Notes under the pieces: generated by a model | Told to the model about the DNA's origin: nothing | Database searches by the model: none | What the model saw: the letters and a program-made list of their open reading frames with translations, nothing else | Assembly (NCBI GenBank): GCA_944372745.1 | Contig: CALWAB010000019.1 | Location: forward strand, 1 to 15,379 | Direction of reading: 5' to 3' | Length of the DNA stretch: 15,379 nucleotides | From: an uncultured Clostridia bacterium | GTDB lineage: Bacteria > Bacillota > Clostridia > Christensenellales > UBA1242 | Program-made: the position numbers and the translations under genes | Shown: positions 1 through 6,753 of the stretch, one piece after another | Numbering within the stretch: position 1 is the stretch's first letter | Layout of the letters: each line of letters begins with the position of its first letter

Positions 1-24
1 TGGTTGAGCAATTATGTAGTAAGG

Positions 25-54
25 AAAGACTTTAAGTACTTAAAGTCTTTTCTA
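25..54 (+). terminator. Rho-independent terminator of an upstream unit
   Basis: A perfect inverted repeat has an 11-bp stem (25-35 with 40-50) around the loop GTAC and runs into a T-rich stretch (TCTTTTCT type). It separates whatever lies left of the window from the lspA promoter. The A-rich left arm means it could also act on the opposite strand. Confidence 0.8.
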
Positions 55-87
55 TTATATAAATATATATAAAAGCGTTTAAATAGT

Positions 88-116
88 TTGACATTATTAG
101 TTTTTATTAGTAAAAT
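88..116 (+). promoter_or_regulatory. Sigma-A-type promoter of lspA-rluD
   Basis: A perfect -35 box TTGACA (88-93) is followed, after a 17-bp spacer, by a -10 box TAAAAT (111-116). The predicted transcription start, about 7 nt after the -10 box, falls on or within a base or two of the lspA ATG at 123. That would give a leaderless transcript. Confidence 0.75.
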
Positions 117-122
117 AATAAT

Positions 123-857
123 ATGAAAAATATAAATAATAAAAATACAAATAAAGACAATCATGATGAATTAGCATTGTCTGTTCAAAGCGATGAAAAA
201 AATACTGACACATCAGCAAAAGTTGCGGGGGATGAAAAACAAAGCATTCAAGATAATGAAAATGAATCATCTTACGAACATAATGAAAAATTAAAAACTC
301 ATAATTATAAGTTATTTTCTAAAGAATATTTTAATTATAAATTTAGCAAACAGTACTTACAGAACAATATTAAGAATGTATGGGTTAAGTACTTAGTTTT
401 TTTTGTTATTGTGGCAATAGTACTAATCTTAGATTTAGTTCTAAAAAGTGTTTTTGATTTAAAAAGATTTAATTTAATTGATGGATTTATTAGCATAGAT
501 GGATACGCACATAATACTGGTGCTGCGTTTTCTATGTTTTCAAATGCGACTGTATTCTTATTGATTCTATCCATTATATGCCTTTTGTTGTATTTTTCAT
601 TTGAATATTTAACAATGGAAAATAAAAGAGGGTATACTTTTTATGTTGCTACAGCTCTAATGGTTGGAGGTACTTTAGGAAATCTAATTGATAGAATAGC
701 GTTTGGTTATGTGAGAGATTTCATTAAATTAGAATTTATTGATTTTCCAATATTTAATATCGCAGATTGTGCATTAACAATTGGAGTTATATTGCTCGTT
801 ATATGGTTATTATTCTTAGAGGGGAAAGAAAAGAAAAATGCAAAAAATAGTTTATGA
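123..857 (+). CDS. lspA: Lipoprotein signal peptidase (signal peptidase II) with N-terminal extension
   Basis: This is the membrane aspartyl protease that removes the signal peptide of prolipoproteins after Lgt has attached diacylglycerol. The conserved core occupies residues 85-235: a first membrane helix with the D104-x3-K108 motif, then HNTGAAFSMF (130-139), GNLIDR (186-191), VRDFI with catalytic D199, and FNIAD with catalytic D215. Four hydrophobic segments fit the family. The protein is 244 residues against a usual 150-180, because about 85 hydrophilic, Asn/Lys/Glu-rich residues precede the first membrane helix. No Shine-Dalgarno sequence precedes the ATG, and the promoter -10 box ends 6 bases before it. 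No in-frame ATG occurs before residue 138, so a later ATG would destroy the enzyme; a non-ATG internal start, such as the TTG at codon 19, has no ribosome binding site. The 3' end overlaps rluD by 20 bases, the common lspA-rluD pairing of Firmicutes. Identity is near certain; the exact start is less so. Confidence 0.95.
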   Translation: MKNINNKNTNKDNHDELALSVQSDEKNTDTSAKVAGDEKQSIQDNENESSYEHNEKLKTHNYKLFSKEYFNYKFSKQYLQNNIKNVWVKYLVFFVIVAIVLILDLVLKSVFDLKRFNLIDGFISIDGYAHNTGAAFSMFSNATVFLLILSIICLLLYFSFEYLTMENKRGYTFYVATALMVGGTLGNLIDRIAFGYVRDFIKLEFIDFPIFNIADCALTIGVILLVIWLLFLEGKEKKNAKNSL

Positions 858-1749
858 AAATAATAATGATGAGCGGTTGGATACATACTTATCAAAAATT
901 TTTCCTGATTTATCGCGTTCTCAAATAAAAAAGCATATTGAAAATAAGGAAATATTGGTAAATCAAAAAAATGTTAAAGCAGGTTATGCTTTACATAATA
1001 ATGATGAAATAACTATATTGAATTTAGAACAACCACAAATCAATCTTATGCCACAAGATATTCCTTTAGATATAATATATGAGAACGAGGATTACGCTAT
1101 TATCAATAAACCTCAAGGGATGGTGGTTCATCCAGCGGTTGGAAATTATGATGGGACTCTTGTCAACGCCTTATTATATAGAATCAAACACCTAAGTGAT
1201 ATAAATGGTGAATACAGACCTGGTATTGTGCATAGATTAGATAAAGACACTTCGGGATTGATAGTTATTGCTAAGAATGACAAATCGCATAGAGAATTGG
1301 CAAAACAAATAGAAACAAAAGAGTGCAAAAGATATTATTTAGCACTGGTTGAGGGAGTAGTTCGAGAAGATGGTGTTGTAAATAAAAATCTTGCACGCAG
1401 TCCTAATGATAGAAAGAAATTTGCTGTATGTGGGGATAAAGTTGGGAAGACAGCCACGACTATATATAAAGTAGTAGAAAGTTTCAAAGATTATACATTG
1501 CTAGAATGCGAATTGAAAACGGGACGCACTCATCAAATAAGAGTACACTGTCAGTATATAAATCATCCAATTGTTGGAGATGTAGTTTATGGTTATAAAA
1601 AGCAAAAATTTAATACTAAGGGGCAACTTTTACACGCATATAAATTACAATTAAAAGATCCACGCACGCAAGAAATTAAAATATTTGAATGTCCATTGCC
1701 AAATTATTTTGAAACTATATTAGAAAAATTGAGAAAAATGGATAAATAA
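838..1749 (+). CDS. rluD: RluD-type 23S rRNA pseudouridine synthase
   Basis: This RluA-family enzyme isomerises specific uridines in RNA, in the RluD subgroup usually in helix 69 of 23S rRNA. An S4 RNA-binding domain covers about residues 11-60 (RLDTYLSKIFPDLSRSQIKKHI pattern). The catalytic domain starts near 78 (IIYENEDYAIINKP) and contains the signature HRLDKDTSG at 132-140, with D135 as catalytic aspartate. The downstream motif ELKTGRTHQIRVH is also present. Its 303 residues are normal for RluD/YlyB. The ATG lies inside the end of lspA, with a purine-rich ribosome site (AGGGGAAAG) about 10 bases upstream, so translation is probably coupled to lspA. Exact target sites cannot be read from sequence; another Firmicutes RluA paralogue name is possible. 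A second, S4-less family member lies at 11505. Confidence 0.93.
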   Translation: MQKIVYENNNDERLDTYLSKIFPDLSRSQIKKHIENKEILVNQKNVKAGYALHNNDEITILNLEQPQINLMPQDIPLDIIYENEDYAIINKPQGMVVHPAVGNYDGTLVNALLYRIKHLSDINGEYRPGIVHRLDKDTSGLIVIAKNDKSHRELAKQIETKECKRYYLALVEGVVREDGVVNKNLARSPNDRKKFAVCGDKVGKTATTIYKVVESFKDYTLLECELKTGRTHQIRVHCQYINHPIVGDVVYGYKKQKFNTKGQLLHAYKLQLKDPRTQEIKIFECPLPNYFETILEKLRKMDK

Positions 1750-1767
1750 AATAATTTTATAAATGAG

Positions 1768-1796
1768 AAGTTATTACAACATTTGACAAATAACTT
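1768..1796. other. Inverted repeat between rluD and the membrane gene pair
   Basis: Eight-base arms AAGTTATT (1768-1775) and AATAACTT (1789-1796) flank a 13-base loop that contains a TTGACA. No clean T-tract follows, so it is a poor terminator. It could be a weak rluD transcript end or an operator site. Confidence 0.3.
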
Positions 1797-1827
1797 ATAA
1801 AAATTACAAATTAAATCATTAAAATTG

Positions 1828-1856
1828 TGGACAAAAGTTATAAACTTTGATATAAT
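1828..1856 (+). promoter_or_regulatory. Promoter of the small membrane protein pair
   Basis: A -35-like TGGACA (1828-1833), a 17-bp spacer and a perfect -10 TATAAT (1851-1856) predict a start near 1863. This gives a 30-nt leader with an AAAGGAGA ribosome site before the ATG at 1893. Confidence 0.65.
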
Positions 1857-1892
1857 AAATTATATTGTTAATTTTAAAGGAGAATTGGGATT

Positions 1893-2177
1893 ATGAAAGG
1901 TGATTTTGGGAAGTTTCTCAACTTACTCGCATTTATAGGAATCATAATGGTCGCAATTGCACTTTTGATCGCTCAAATTGCAAATTGGTTTGGCTCAGGC
2001 GGTGGCAGTTTAGTTACTGCTCTTACATTAGTAGCGAACTTTATAGCTTATTTAATTACTGCAATTGCTGCATTCTATTATGTTAGAAGCAAGAAAAATG
2101 TTTGGGTAACGATAATATTTATTGTAGCTTTAATTGTTATGTTCGTATTTATGTTCCTTGTTGGACTAGATGTGTAG
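1893..2177 (+). CDS. Small integral membrane protein of unknown function (94 aa)
   Basis: I do not recognise this protein. It is almost wholly hydrophobic with three likely membrane helices: about residues 9-32, 39-63 and 70-91. A glycine/serine turn (GSGGGS, 34-39) follows the first, and a basic RSKKN loop lies between the second and third. No cysteine or other catalytic motif stands out. The ATG is preceded by a good AAAGGAGA site nine bases away. It begins a unit with the next gene (15-bp gap), which encodes another three-helix membrane protein, so the two may work together. The unit lies upstream of tig-clpP-clpX, separated from it only by a weak hairpin. A real gene is very likely; its function is open. 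Confidence 0.8.
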   Translation: MKGDFGKFLNLLAFIGIIMVAIALLIAQIANWFGSGGGSLVTALTLVANFIAYLITAIAAFYYVRSKKNVWVTIIFIVALIVMFVFMFLVGLDV

Positions 2178-2192
2178 ACATAAGGTTCTATT

Positions 2193-2537
2193 ATGAAAAA
2201 AATAACGATTTATATTATTATTGAACTGACATTATTATTTTTAGCAATATTATTTATAGCGCTATCAAAAGTTGAAGCTATTTTGCTTATAGTTGGAATG
2301 GGATTTGCAAGTTTGTTTTTTGCTGTTTTATGCGTTTTATCCATAATTAGTTATATTAAAACAAATCGTGATAACAGAAATATTGAAATTGCTGAATTAT
2401 TGCAAGAAACGGAGTTTGATGAAGTTGTTGTCAATAACAAAAAAACTAAAACTCATAATGATAAAATATATTTAGTAATATTTAGTATAGTTGCAACTAT
2501 AGTATGTGTGTATATGTTTATTTATTTGCTAATATAA
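2193..2537 (+). CDS. Small integral membrane protein of unknown function (114 aa)
   Basis: I do not recognise this protein. Two N-terminal hydrophobic segments (about residues 5-24 and 28-54) are followed by a polar, probably cytoplasmic stretch (55-90) rich in Asn, Glu and Lys. A third hydrophobic helix lies at the C-terminus (about 93-113). It sits 15 bases after the previous membrane gene and has only a poor ribosome site (ATAAGGTT), which suggests translational coupling. By size, topology and position it may partner that protein. A short hairpin follows before tig. Nothing in the sequence fixes a function. Confidence 0.75.
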   Translation: MKKITIYIIIELTLLFLAILFIALSKVEAILLIVGMGFASLFFAVLCVLSIISYIKTNRDNRNIEIAELLQETEFDEVVVNNKKTKTHNDKIYLVIFSIVATIVCVYMFIYLLI

Positions 2538-2542
2538 GTTTA

Positions 2543-2565
2543 GAGCGAAATTATCGCTCATTTTT
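2543..2565 (+). terminator. Weak terminator or attenuator before tig
   Basis: A 6-bp stem GAGCGA/TCGCTC (2543-2548 with 2554-2559) is followed closely by five T residues. The stem is short and no obvious promoter lies between it and tig, so partial read-through into the tig operon is likely. Confidence 0.5.
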
Positions 2566-2585
2566 ATCAAATTTAGGAGAAAGTT

Positions 2586-3881
2586 ATGGAAAATAAAATT
2601 ATAAACAAAGATGATGAAAAAATAGTCTTAAGTATTGAGATGAAAGCAGAAGAGTGGGAACAAGCTCTTCAAGATACTTATGAAAGGATGAAGGGAAAAT
2701 ATTCTATAGAAGGATTTAGAAAAGGTAAAGCCCCAAGAAAGGTTATTGAAAATTTTTATGGCGAAAATGTATTTTATGAGGAAGCTTTTAATAAAACAAT
2801 AACAGATTTTTATATAAATTATTTACAAGAAAATAAAGATGTTAAACCATTAAAAAATTATCCAGATTTCAATATTGATGAAATTGGTAAAGATGGATAT
2901 AAAGTAACGATGACAATTTCTTTAACACCTAAAGTTACATTAGGCGACTATAAAGGTTTAGAAGTAAAAAAGATTGTGCATAATGTAAAAGATGAAGATG
3001 TAGAACACGAAATCAAGCATATGTTAGAATCACAAGCTAAAGAAGTGGAATGTGACCCTGATAAAGTGGTAGAGAATGGTGATATTGCTGTCATTGATTT
3101 TGATGGAACTATTGACGGTGAGCGCTTTGAAGGGGGGATGGCAGAGGACTATCCACTAGAAATTGGTTCTCATAGTTTCATTGACACATTTGAAGACCAG
3201 TTGATAGGTATGAAAAAGGGAGATACCAAAGATGTAAAAGTTAAATTCCCTAAAAATTATGGAGTAAAAAATTTGGCTGATAAAGATGCTGTATTTTATG
3301 TGACTATAAAAGAAATTAAACAAAAACAAATACCTGAATTGACTGATGATTTTGCCAAGACAATGGGTGAATTTGAAGATGCCAAAGCTCTTCGTGCTTT
3401 TATAAAATCTGCACTTGAGAAACAAGCTACAACTCGTTCACAGCATGAAACCGAAAATGCTTTAGTTGAAAAAATAGTTGCAAATTCACAAGTTAAAGTA
3501 CCTGAGGATATGATTGAAGCACAACTAGATGCAATAATGCATGATTTAAGTTATAGATTAATGTATCAAGGTTTGACACTTGACCAATATGTAGAAATGA
3601 CACAGACGACTGTAGATAAGATTAGGCAAGAAAAGAAGGCTGATGCAGAAAATGCAGTTCGTACTCGTTTGGTGCTTGAAGAAATAATTGAAAAAGAAGA
3701 TTTGAAGATTACGCAAGAAGAAATAGATGCAAAAATACAAGAATTAGCATTAAATGCCCATAAAAATTATGAGGAATTTAAAAAATCACTTCCAAAACAA
3801 CAACTTGATTATATAATTAATGATATTATTGTCAATAAATTATATGACTTCCTTGCTAAAGAAAATAAATTTGTAGATTAA
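2586..3881 (+). CDS. tig: Trigger factor, ribosome-associated chaperone and peptidyl-prolyl isomerase
   Basis: Trigger factor binds the ribosome at the polypeptide exit and shields nascent chains. The N-terminal ribosome-binding domain (about 1-115) has the signature GFRKGKAP at residues 43-50. The FKBP-type isomerase domain lies at about 150-245, with the typical pattern GDIAVIDFDGTIDGERFEGG followed by GSHSFIDTFEDQLIGMKKGD. A long helical C-terminal chaperone region runs from about 255 to 431. The length of 431 residues is normal. An AGGAGA ribosome site lies 5 bases before the ATG. It heads the tig-clpP-clpX cluster, with a 14-bp gap to clpP, an order known from proteobacteria and many Clostridia. 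This couples folding of new chains with degradation. Confidence 0.97.
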   Translation: MENKIINKDDEKIVLSIEMKAEEWEQALQDTYERMKGKYSIEGFRKGKAPRKVIENFYGENVFYEEAFNKTITDFYINYLQENKDVKPLKNYPDFNIDEIGKDGYKVTMTISLTPKVTLGDYKGLEVKKIVHNVKDEDVEHEIKHMLESQAKEVECDPDKVVENGDIAVIDFDGTIDGERFEGGMAEDYPLEIGSHSFIDTFEDQLIGMKKGDTKDVKVKFPKNYGVKNLADKDAVFYVTIKEIKQKQIPELTDDFAKTMGEFEDAKALRAFIKSALEKQATTRSQHETENALVEKIVANSQVKVPEDMIEAQLDAIMHDLSYRLMYQGLTLDQYVEMTQTTVDKIRQEKKADAENAVRTRLVLEEIIEKEDLKITQEEIDAKIQELALNAHKNYEEFKKSLPKQQLDYIINDIIVNKLYDFLAKENKFVD

Positions 3882-3895
3882 TTAAAGAGGTTTGT

Positions 3896-4486
3896 ATGTT
3901 AATACCATCAGTTATTGAAAAAAATCCTAATGGGGTCTTCAATTATGATATTTATTCAAGATTGCTTGAAGATAGAATAATCTTTCTACCTTCTCAACCT
4001 ATCAATGCAGAAATCGCTAACTCAGTTATTTCTCAAATGCTTTACTTGGAAAGTAAAGACAGTAAAAAAGACATATTTTTATATATAAACAGCCCGGGTG
4101 GTGAAGTATATAGTGGTATGGCTATAATTGATACTATGAATTTTGTATCATGCGATGTTTCTACTTTCTGTGTTGGATTGGCGGCTTCTATGGGGGCATT
4201 AATTTTGACTAGTGGGGCTAAAGGGAAAAGATTTGCTCTGCCACACAGTAGAATCATGATTCATCAGCCACACTCTTATGCAGAAGGTCAAGTGACAGAT
4301 ATTTTAATTCAAGCTGAAGAAGCTCAAAAATTAAAAGAAGAAAGTATTGATATATTGGTTAATACAACAGGTAAGTCAAAAGAAATTGTCACAAAAGATA
4401 TTGACCGTGACTTTTATATGACCTCTGCAGAGGCTAAAAAGTATGGCATTATTGATGATATAATGGCAAAAAGACCAATTAAATAA
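3896..4486 (+). CDS. clpP: ATP-dependent Clp protease proteolytic subunit
   Basis: This is the serine peptidase that forms the tetradecameric degradation chamber for ClpX and other Clp ATPases. The catalytic triad is visible at S98 (GLAASMGA), H123 (RIMIHQPHS) and D172 (DRDFYM). The oxyanion-type INSPGGEVYSGMAI segment lies at 64-77. The 196 residues match the standard short form with almost no propeptide. The N-terminal axial loop region (about 1-20) is present. The ATG follows an AAAGAGG site, and the gene lies 14 bp after tig and 14 bp before clpX, so all three are probably co-transcribed. No inactive ClpP paralogue is seen in the window. Confidence 0.98.
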   Translation: MLIPSVIEKNPNGVFNYDIYSRLLEDRIIFLPSQPINAEIANSVISQMLYLESKDSKKDIFLYINSPGGEVYSGMAIIDTMNFVSCDVSTFCVGLAASMGALILTSGAKGKRFALPHSRIMIHQPHSYAEGQVTDILIQAEEAQKLKEESIDILVNTTGKSKEIVTKDIDRDFYMTSAEAKKYGIIDDIMAKRPIK

Positions 4487-4500
4487 TTTTAGGAGATTTT

Positions 4501-5814
4501 ATGGCATATAATAAAGAACTTAAATGTTCATTTTGTGGACGCACAAAAAGTGAAGCTGGGAGATTAGTTTCCAACGCAGAAGGGGACATTTGTATTTGTG
4601 ATACTTGTGTAAGGGTATGTAGGGAAATACTCAATGCAGACGAGCGTTCATATACTTCTAATGAAAAGGTTAATCTTCTTCCGCCAGAAGAAATTAAGCA
4701 ATTTTTAGATGAATATATTGTAGGACAAGATGATGCAAAGCGTATTTTGTCTGTCGCTGTATACAACCATTACAAGCGAATAAATTATTTAGTAGAAAAT
4801 AAAGGCAAAGAACCTATTGAATTAGACAAAAGCAATATTTTAATGATAGGACCTACGGGTAGCGGTAAAACATTGCTTGCTAAGACATTGGCTAAAATTC
4901 TTGATGTTCCTTTCGCTAGTGCAGATGCTACAACACTTACTGAAGCAGGGTATGTAGGTGATGATGTAGAAAACATTTTGTTGAAATTAATTGTAGAAGC
5001 TAAATTTGACATTAAGAAGGCAGAAAGAGGCATAATATACATTGATGAAATTGACAAAATAGCTAAGAAATCAGAAAATAGGTCAATCAGTCGCGATGTT
5101 TCTGGAGAAGGGGTACAGCAAGCTTTATTGAAAATACTTGAAAGTACTGTCGCAAATGTTCCACCTCAAGGCGGAAGAAAACATCCACAACAAGAAACTA
5201 TTCCTATTGATACAACTAATATATTGTTCATATGCGGTGGGGCATTTGTAGGACTTGATAAAATTGTTGAAGAACGCAAAAATGAGAAAAAGACAGTTGG
5301 TTTTGTTGCTATTCCAAACGAAGACAGTGACCAAAATGATTATAAATATGTAAAAGATATTCAGCCACAAGATTTAATTAAGTTTGGTTTAATTCCTGAA
5401 TTTGTTGGTAGACTGCCAGTAGTTACAGGGCTTCAACCATTGGACGAAAAGTCTTTGATTAACATTATAACAAAACCTAAAAATAGCATAATTAAACAAT
5501 ATAAGGAAATGTTTAAACTTGATGGAGTTGAATTAGAATTCTCTGATGATGCTATTCAATATGTCGCACAGCGAGCTATTAAATTAGGTACAGGTGCTAG
5601 AGGACTTCGTACTATTATGGAAGAAAGTATGTTGGAACTTATGTATGTGATACCTTCAGATAAATCTATTAAAAAGATTGTCATAACTAAAGAATATCTT
5701 GAGAAGAAGGGAGAACCTAAAATAACTAGAGGAGATGTTGTTGCTAAAATAGAAAAAACTAAACCAGCAAAGAAAACGCAACCAAAGATAGATATAAAGG
5801 TGGTTCATAATTGA
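4501..5814 (+). CDS. clpX: ATP-dependent Clp protease ATP-binding subunit ClpX
   Basis: This AAA+ unfoldase feeds substrates into ClpP. The N-terminal zinc-binding domain uses C9, C12, C33 and C36. Walker A is GPTGSGKT (117-124), the pore-1 loop is GYVG (150-153), Walker B is IIYIDEID (178-185), the RKH pore loop lies near 226-228, and the sensor-2 motif GARGLR is near the C-terminal small domain. The ClpP-docking tripeptide reads V266-G267-F268, where IGF or LGF is usual; this is conservative. The last 20 or so residues form a basic Lys/Pro-rich tail. The total of 437 residues is slightly long for the family. An AGGAGA site lies just before the ATG. The stop codon overlaps a TTG that begins the relic gene downstream. 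No lon gene follows, unlike in several relatives. Confidence 0.98.
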   Translation: MAYNKELKCSFCGRTKSEAGRLVSNAEGDICICDTCVRVCREILNADERSYTSNEKVNLLPPEEIKQFLDEYIVGQDDAKRILSVAVYNHYKRINYLVENKGKEPIELDKSNILMIGPTGSGKTLLAKTLAKILDVPFASADATTLTEAGYVGDDVENILLKLIVEAKFDIKKAERGIIYIDEIDKIAKKSENRSISRDVSGEGVQQALLKILESTVANVPPQGGRKHPQQETIPIDTTNILFICGGAFVGLDKIVEERKNEKKTVGFVAIPNEDSDQNDYKYVKDIQPQDLIKFGLIPEFVGRLPVVTGLQPLDEKSLINIITKPKNSIIKQYKEMFKLDGVELEFSDDAIQYVAQRAIKLGTGARGLRTIMEESMLELMYVIPSDKSIKKIVITKEYLEKKGEPKITRGDVVAKIEKTKPAKKTQPKIDIKVVHN

Positions 5815-6124
5815 TTAAAAAAATTGAAACACTAGATGATATTAAGTTATTTATGGATTCTTAAAGATTTACATGATTCTTGTTTGTTAGAAATACAGTA
5901 CAATAGAGATAAAAATTTTGTAGAATTAAAATTTGAATCTTCTTGGGTTCGAAAGAAATATGTAACTCTTATATTTAGTGATAGAATATGTTAAAATAAA
6001 TATAAATGCGGATAGTGATTATATATCTATGGCTCAAGATTAGTTTTAAATAATGATTTTTTTTGAGTTTGAAGATAATGATGGCAATATTTATATTAAA
6101 TCTAGACGCGTTTTTATTTCTTAA
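5811..6124 (+). pseudogene. Decayed gene for a small protein of about 100 residues
   Basis: No intact frame exists, but consecutive frames together read like one protein. LIKKIETLDDIKLFMDS runs from a TTG at 5811 and stops at 5862-5864. A second frame from 5860 continues LKDLHDSCLLEIQYN and reads through WVRKKYVTLIFSD. A third frame from about 5984 gives EYVKININADSDYISMAQD. Then LVLNNDFF follows at about 6040, and EFEDNDGNIYIKSRRVFIS ends at a stop at 6122-6124. At least four frame changes are needed, one at a run of eight T residues (6057-6064). The LHDSCL-EI pattern resembles small uncharacterised proteins I recall from Clostridia, but I cannot name the family. It sits directly behind clpX, just before the operon terminator. 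Sequencing error is an alternative, though four shifts in 300 bases makes true decay more likely. Confidence 0.6.
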
Positions 6125-6145
6125 AAACTTAAATTAAATTTTCTC

Positions 6146-6180
6146 AAAAGACAAAAGTTAAATTCTTTTGTCTTTTTTTT
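6146..6180 (+). terminator. Terminator of the tig-clpP-clpX unit
   Basis: A 12-bp perfect stem (6146-6157 with 6165-6176, AAAAGACAAAAG arm) encloses a 7-base loop and ends in a run of eight T residues. It closes the + strand transcript after the relic gene. Confidence 0.85.
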
Positions 6181-6194
6181 GTTGGCTAACAATA

Positions 6195-6227
6195 AAAAAA
6201 TCACAAATATAAAATTTGTGATTTTTT
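6195..6227. terminator. Bidirectional terminator between converging units
   Basis: A perfect 14-bp inverted repeat (6195-6208 with 6214-6227) has a 5-base loop and A-tract and T-tract on the two sides, so it works in either direction. On the minus strand it lies 3 bases after the tRNA CCA end and terminates the SRP RNA-tRNA unit. Confidence 0.85.
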
Positions 6228-6230
6228 TTA

Positions 6231-6304
6231 TGGAGCAGGTGAAGGGAATCGAACCCTCACGACAAGCTTGGGAAGCTTGTGTTCTACCACTAAACTACAC
6301 CTGC
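6231..6304 (-). tRNA. tRNA-Gly, anticodon CCC
   Basis: The 74-nt cloverleaf is complete, with CCA encoded. The acceptor stem GCAGGTG pairs with CACCTGC. The D arm is GTTT/GAAC, the anticodon stem CAAGC/GCTTG encloses the loop TTCCCAA, and the T arm is GAGGG-TTCGATT-CCCTT. The anticodon CCC reads GGG glycine codons. The discriminator base is U, as usual for bacterial glycine tRNAs. It is directly downstream of the SRP RNA on the same strand, with only about 2 bases between, and is followed at once by a terminator. Confidence 0.97.
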
Positions 6305-6305
6305 A

Positions 6306-6573
6306 TACTGTGCATCCGTTTTTGTTGCCTTTGAATAAAGCAGCCGTCAATTTGCCAACTCCCCCAAAGCACCCTTGTGGCACATATTAGTTCCTCCTTA
6401 ATGCTGCTGCGGTCAAGCTCTGACATGGTTCGAAGGTTAATATTGCACAAGACCTTGAGTTCAACATTGTAAATTGATACTTTCAGTATTCAAGAAGACA
6501 CCGAGAACGGCCTTCAGCCCTACTATAGCGGATTGTAGGAATAGGACACCGCTAGCTTCCCGCCTAGCACAGC
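6306..6573 (-). ncRNA. ffs: Large bacterial SRP RNA (scRNA / 6S-like SRP RNA with Alu domain)
   Basis: This RNA is the scaffold of the signal recognition particle, binding Ffh and guiding ribosomes to FtsY and the Sec translocon. Read on the minus strand, the 5' part matches the Alu domain of the Bacillus-type RNA (GTGCTAGGCGGG, TAGCGGTGTCC, CAATCCGCTATAG). The S domain carries AACCATGTCAG before and AGCAGCATTAAG after the apical loop. The ends CTGTGC and GCACAG pair to close the molecule, giving about 268 nt, the usual size. The tip is unusual: between GUCAG and GCAGC it reads AGCUUGACC rather than a stem capped by GGAA. The 5' end matches the start predicted from the promoter at 6580-6608. 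The 3' end is probably set by RNase P cutting the adjoining tRNA. Confidence 0.93.
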
Positions 6574-6579
6574 ATAAAA

Positions 6580-6608
6580 AGTATACCACATAAACTTCTT
6601 TTATGCAA
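6580..6608 (-). promoter_or_regulatory. Promoter of the SRP RNA-tRNA-Gly unit
   Basis: On the minus strand, TTGCAT (6608-6603) and TATACT (6585-6580) are 17 bp apart. The -10 is extended by an upstream TG (TGGTATACT). The predicted start, 7 nt downstream, is position 6573, which is where the closing stem of the SRP RNA begins. Confidence 0.8.
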
Positions 6609-6753
6609 GTAATTTAACAAAAAAATGAGAATTTAAATATAAAAACATTATAGAAATACATTAAGGAATTTTAATTTATTGTTAATTTTATGTATTATCA
6701 ATATAAAATTACAAAAAATATATTATATTATATAATAACTTTTCCCAATAGTA

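Noticed and set aside
1..35. Tail of an upstream gene (frame 3 reads VEQLCSKERL then stop at 33-35; frame 2 stops at 5-7)
   Set aside because: The frame-3 stop lies inside the terminator stem and only 10 residues are visible, so neither frame can be assigned to a protein.
1783..1801. TTGACA at 1783 as the -35 of the membrane-gene promoter
   Set aside because: No good -10 sits 16-18 bp downstream; TGGACA-N17-TATAAT at 1828-1856 fits better.
6306..6573. tmRNA or 6S (SsrS) RNA as alternatives for the structured RNA
   Set aside because: There is no tRNA-like ends/tag-peptide layout or 6S bubble, while Alu-domain and S-domain SRP motifs are both clear.
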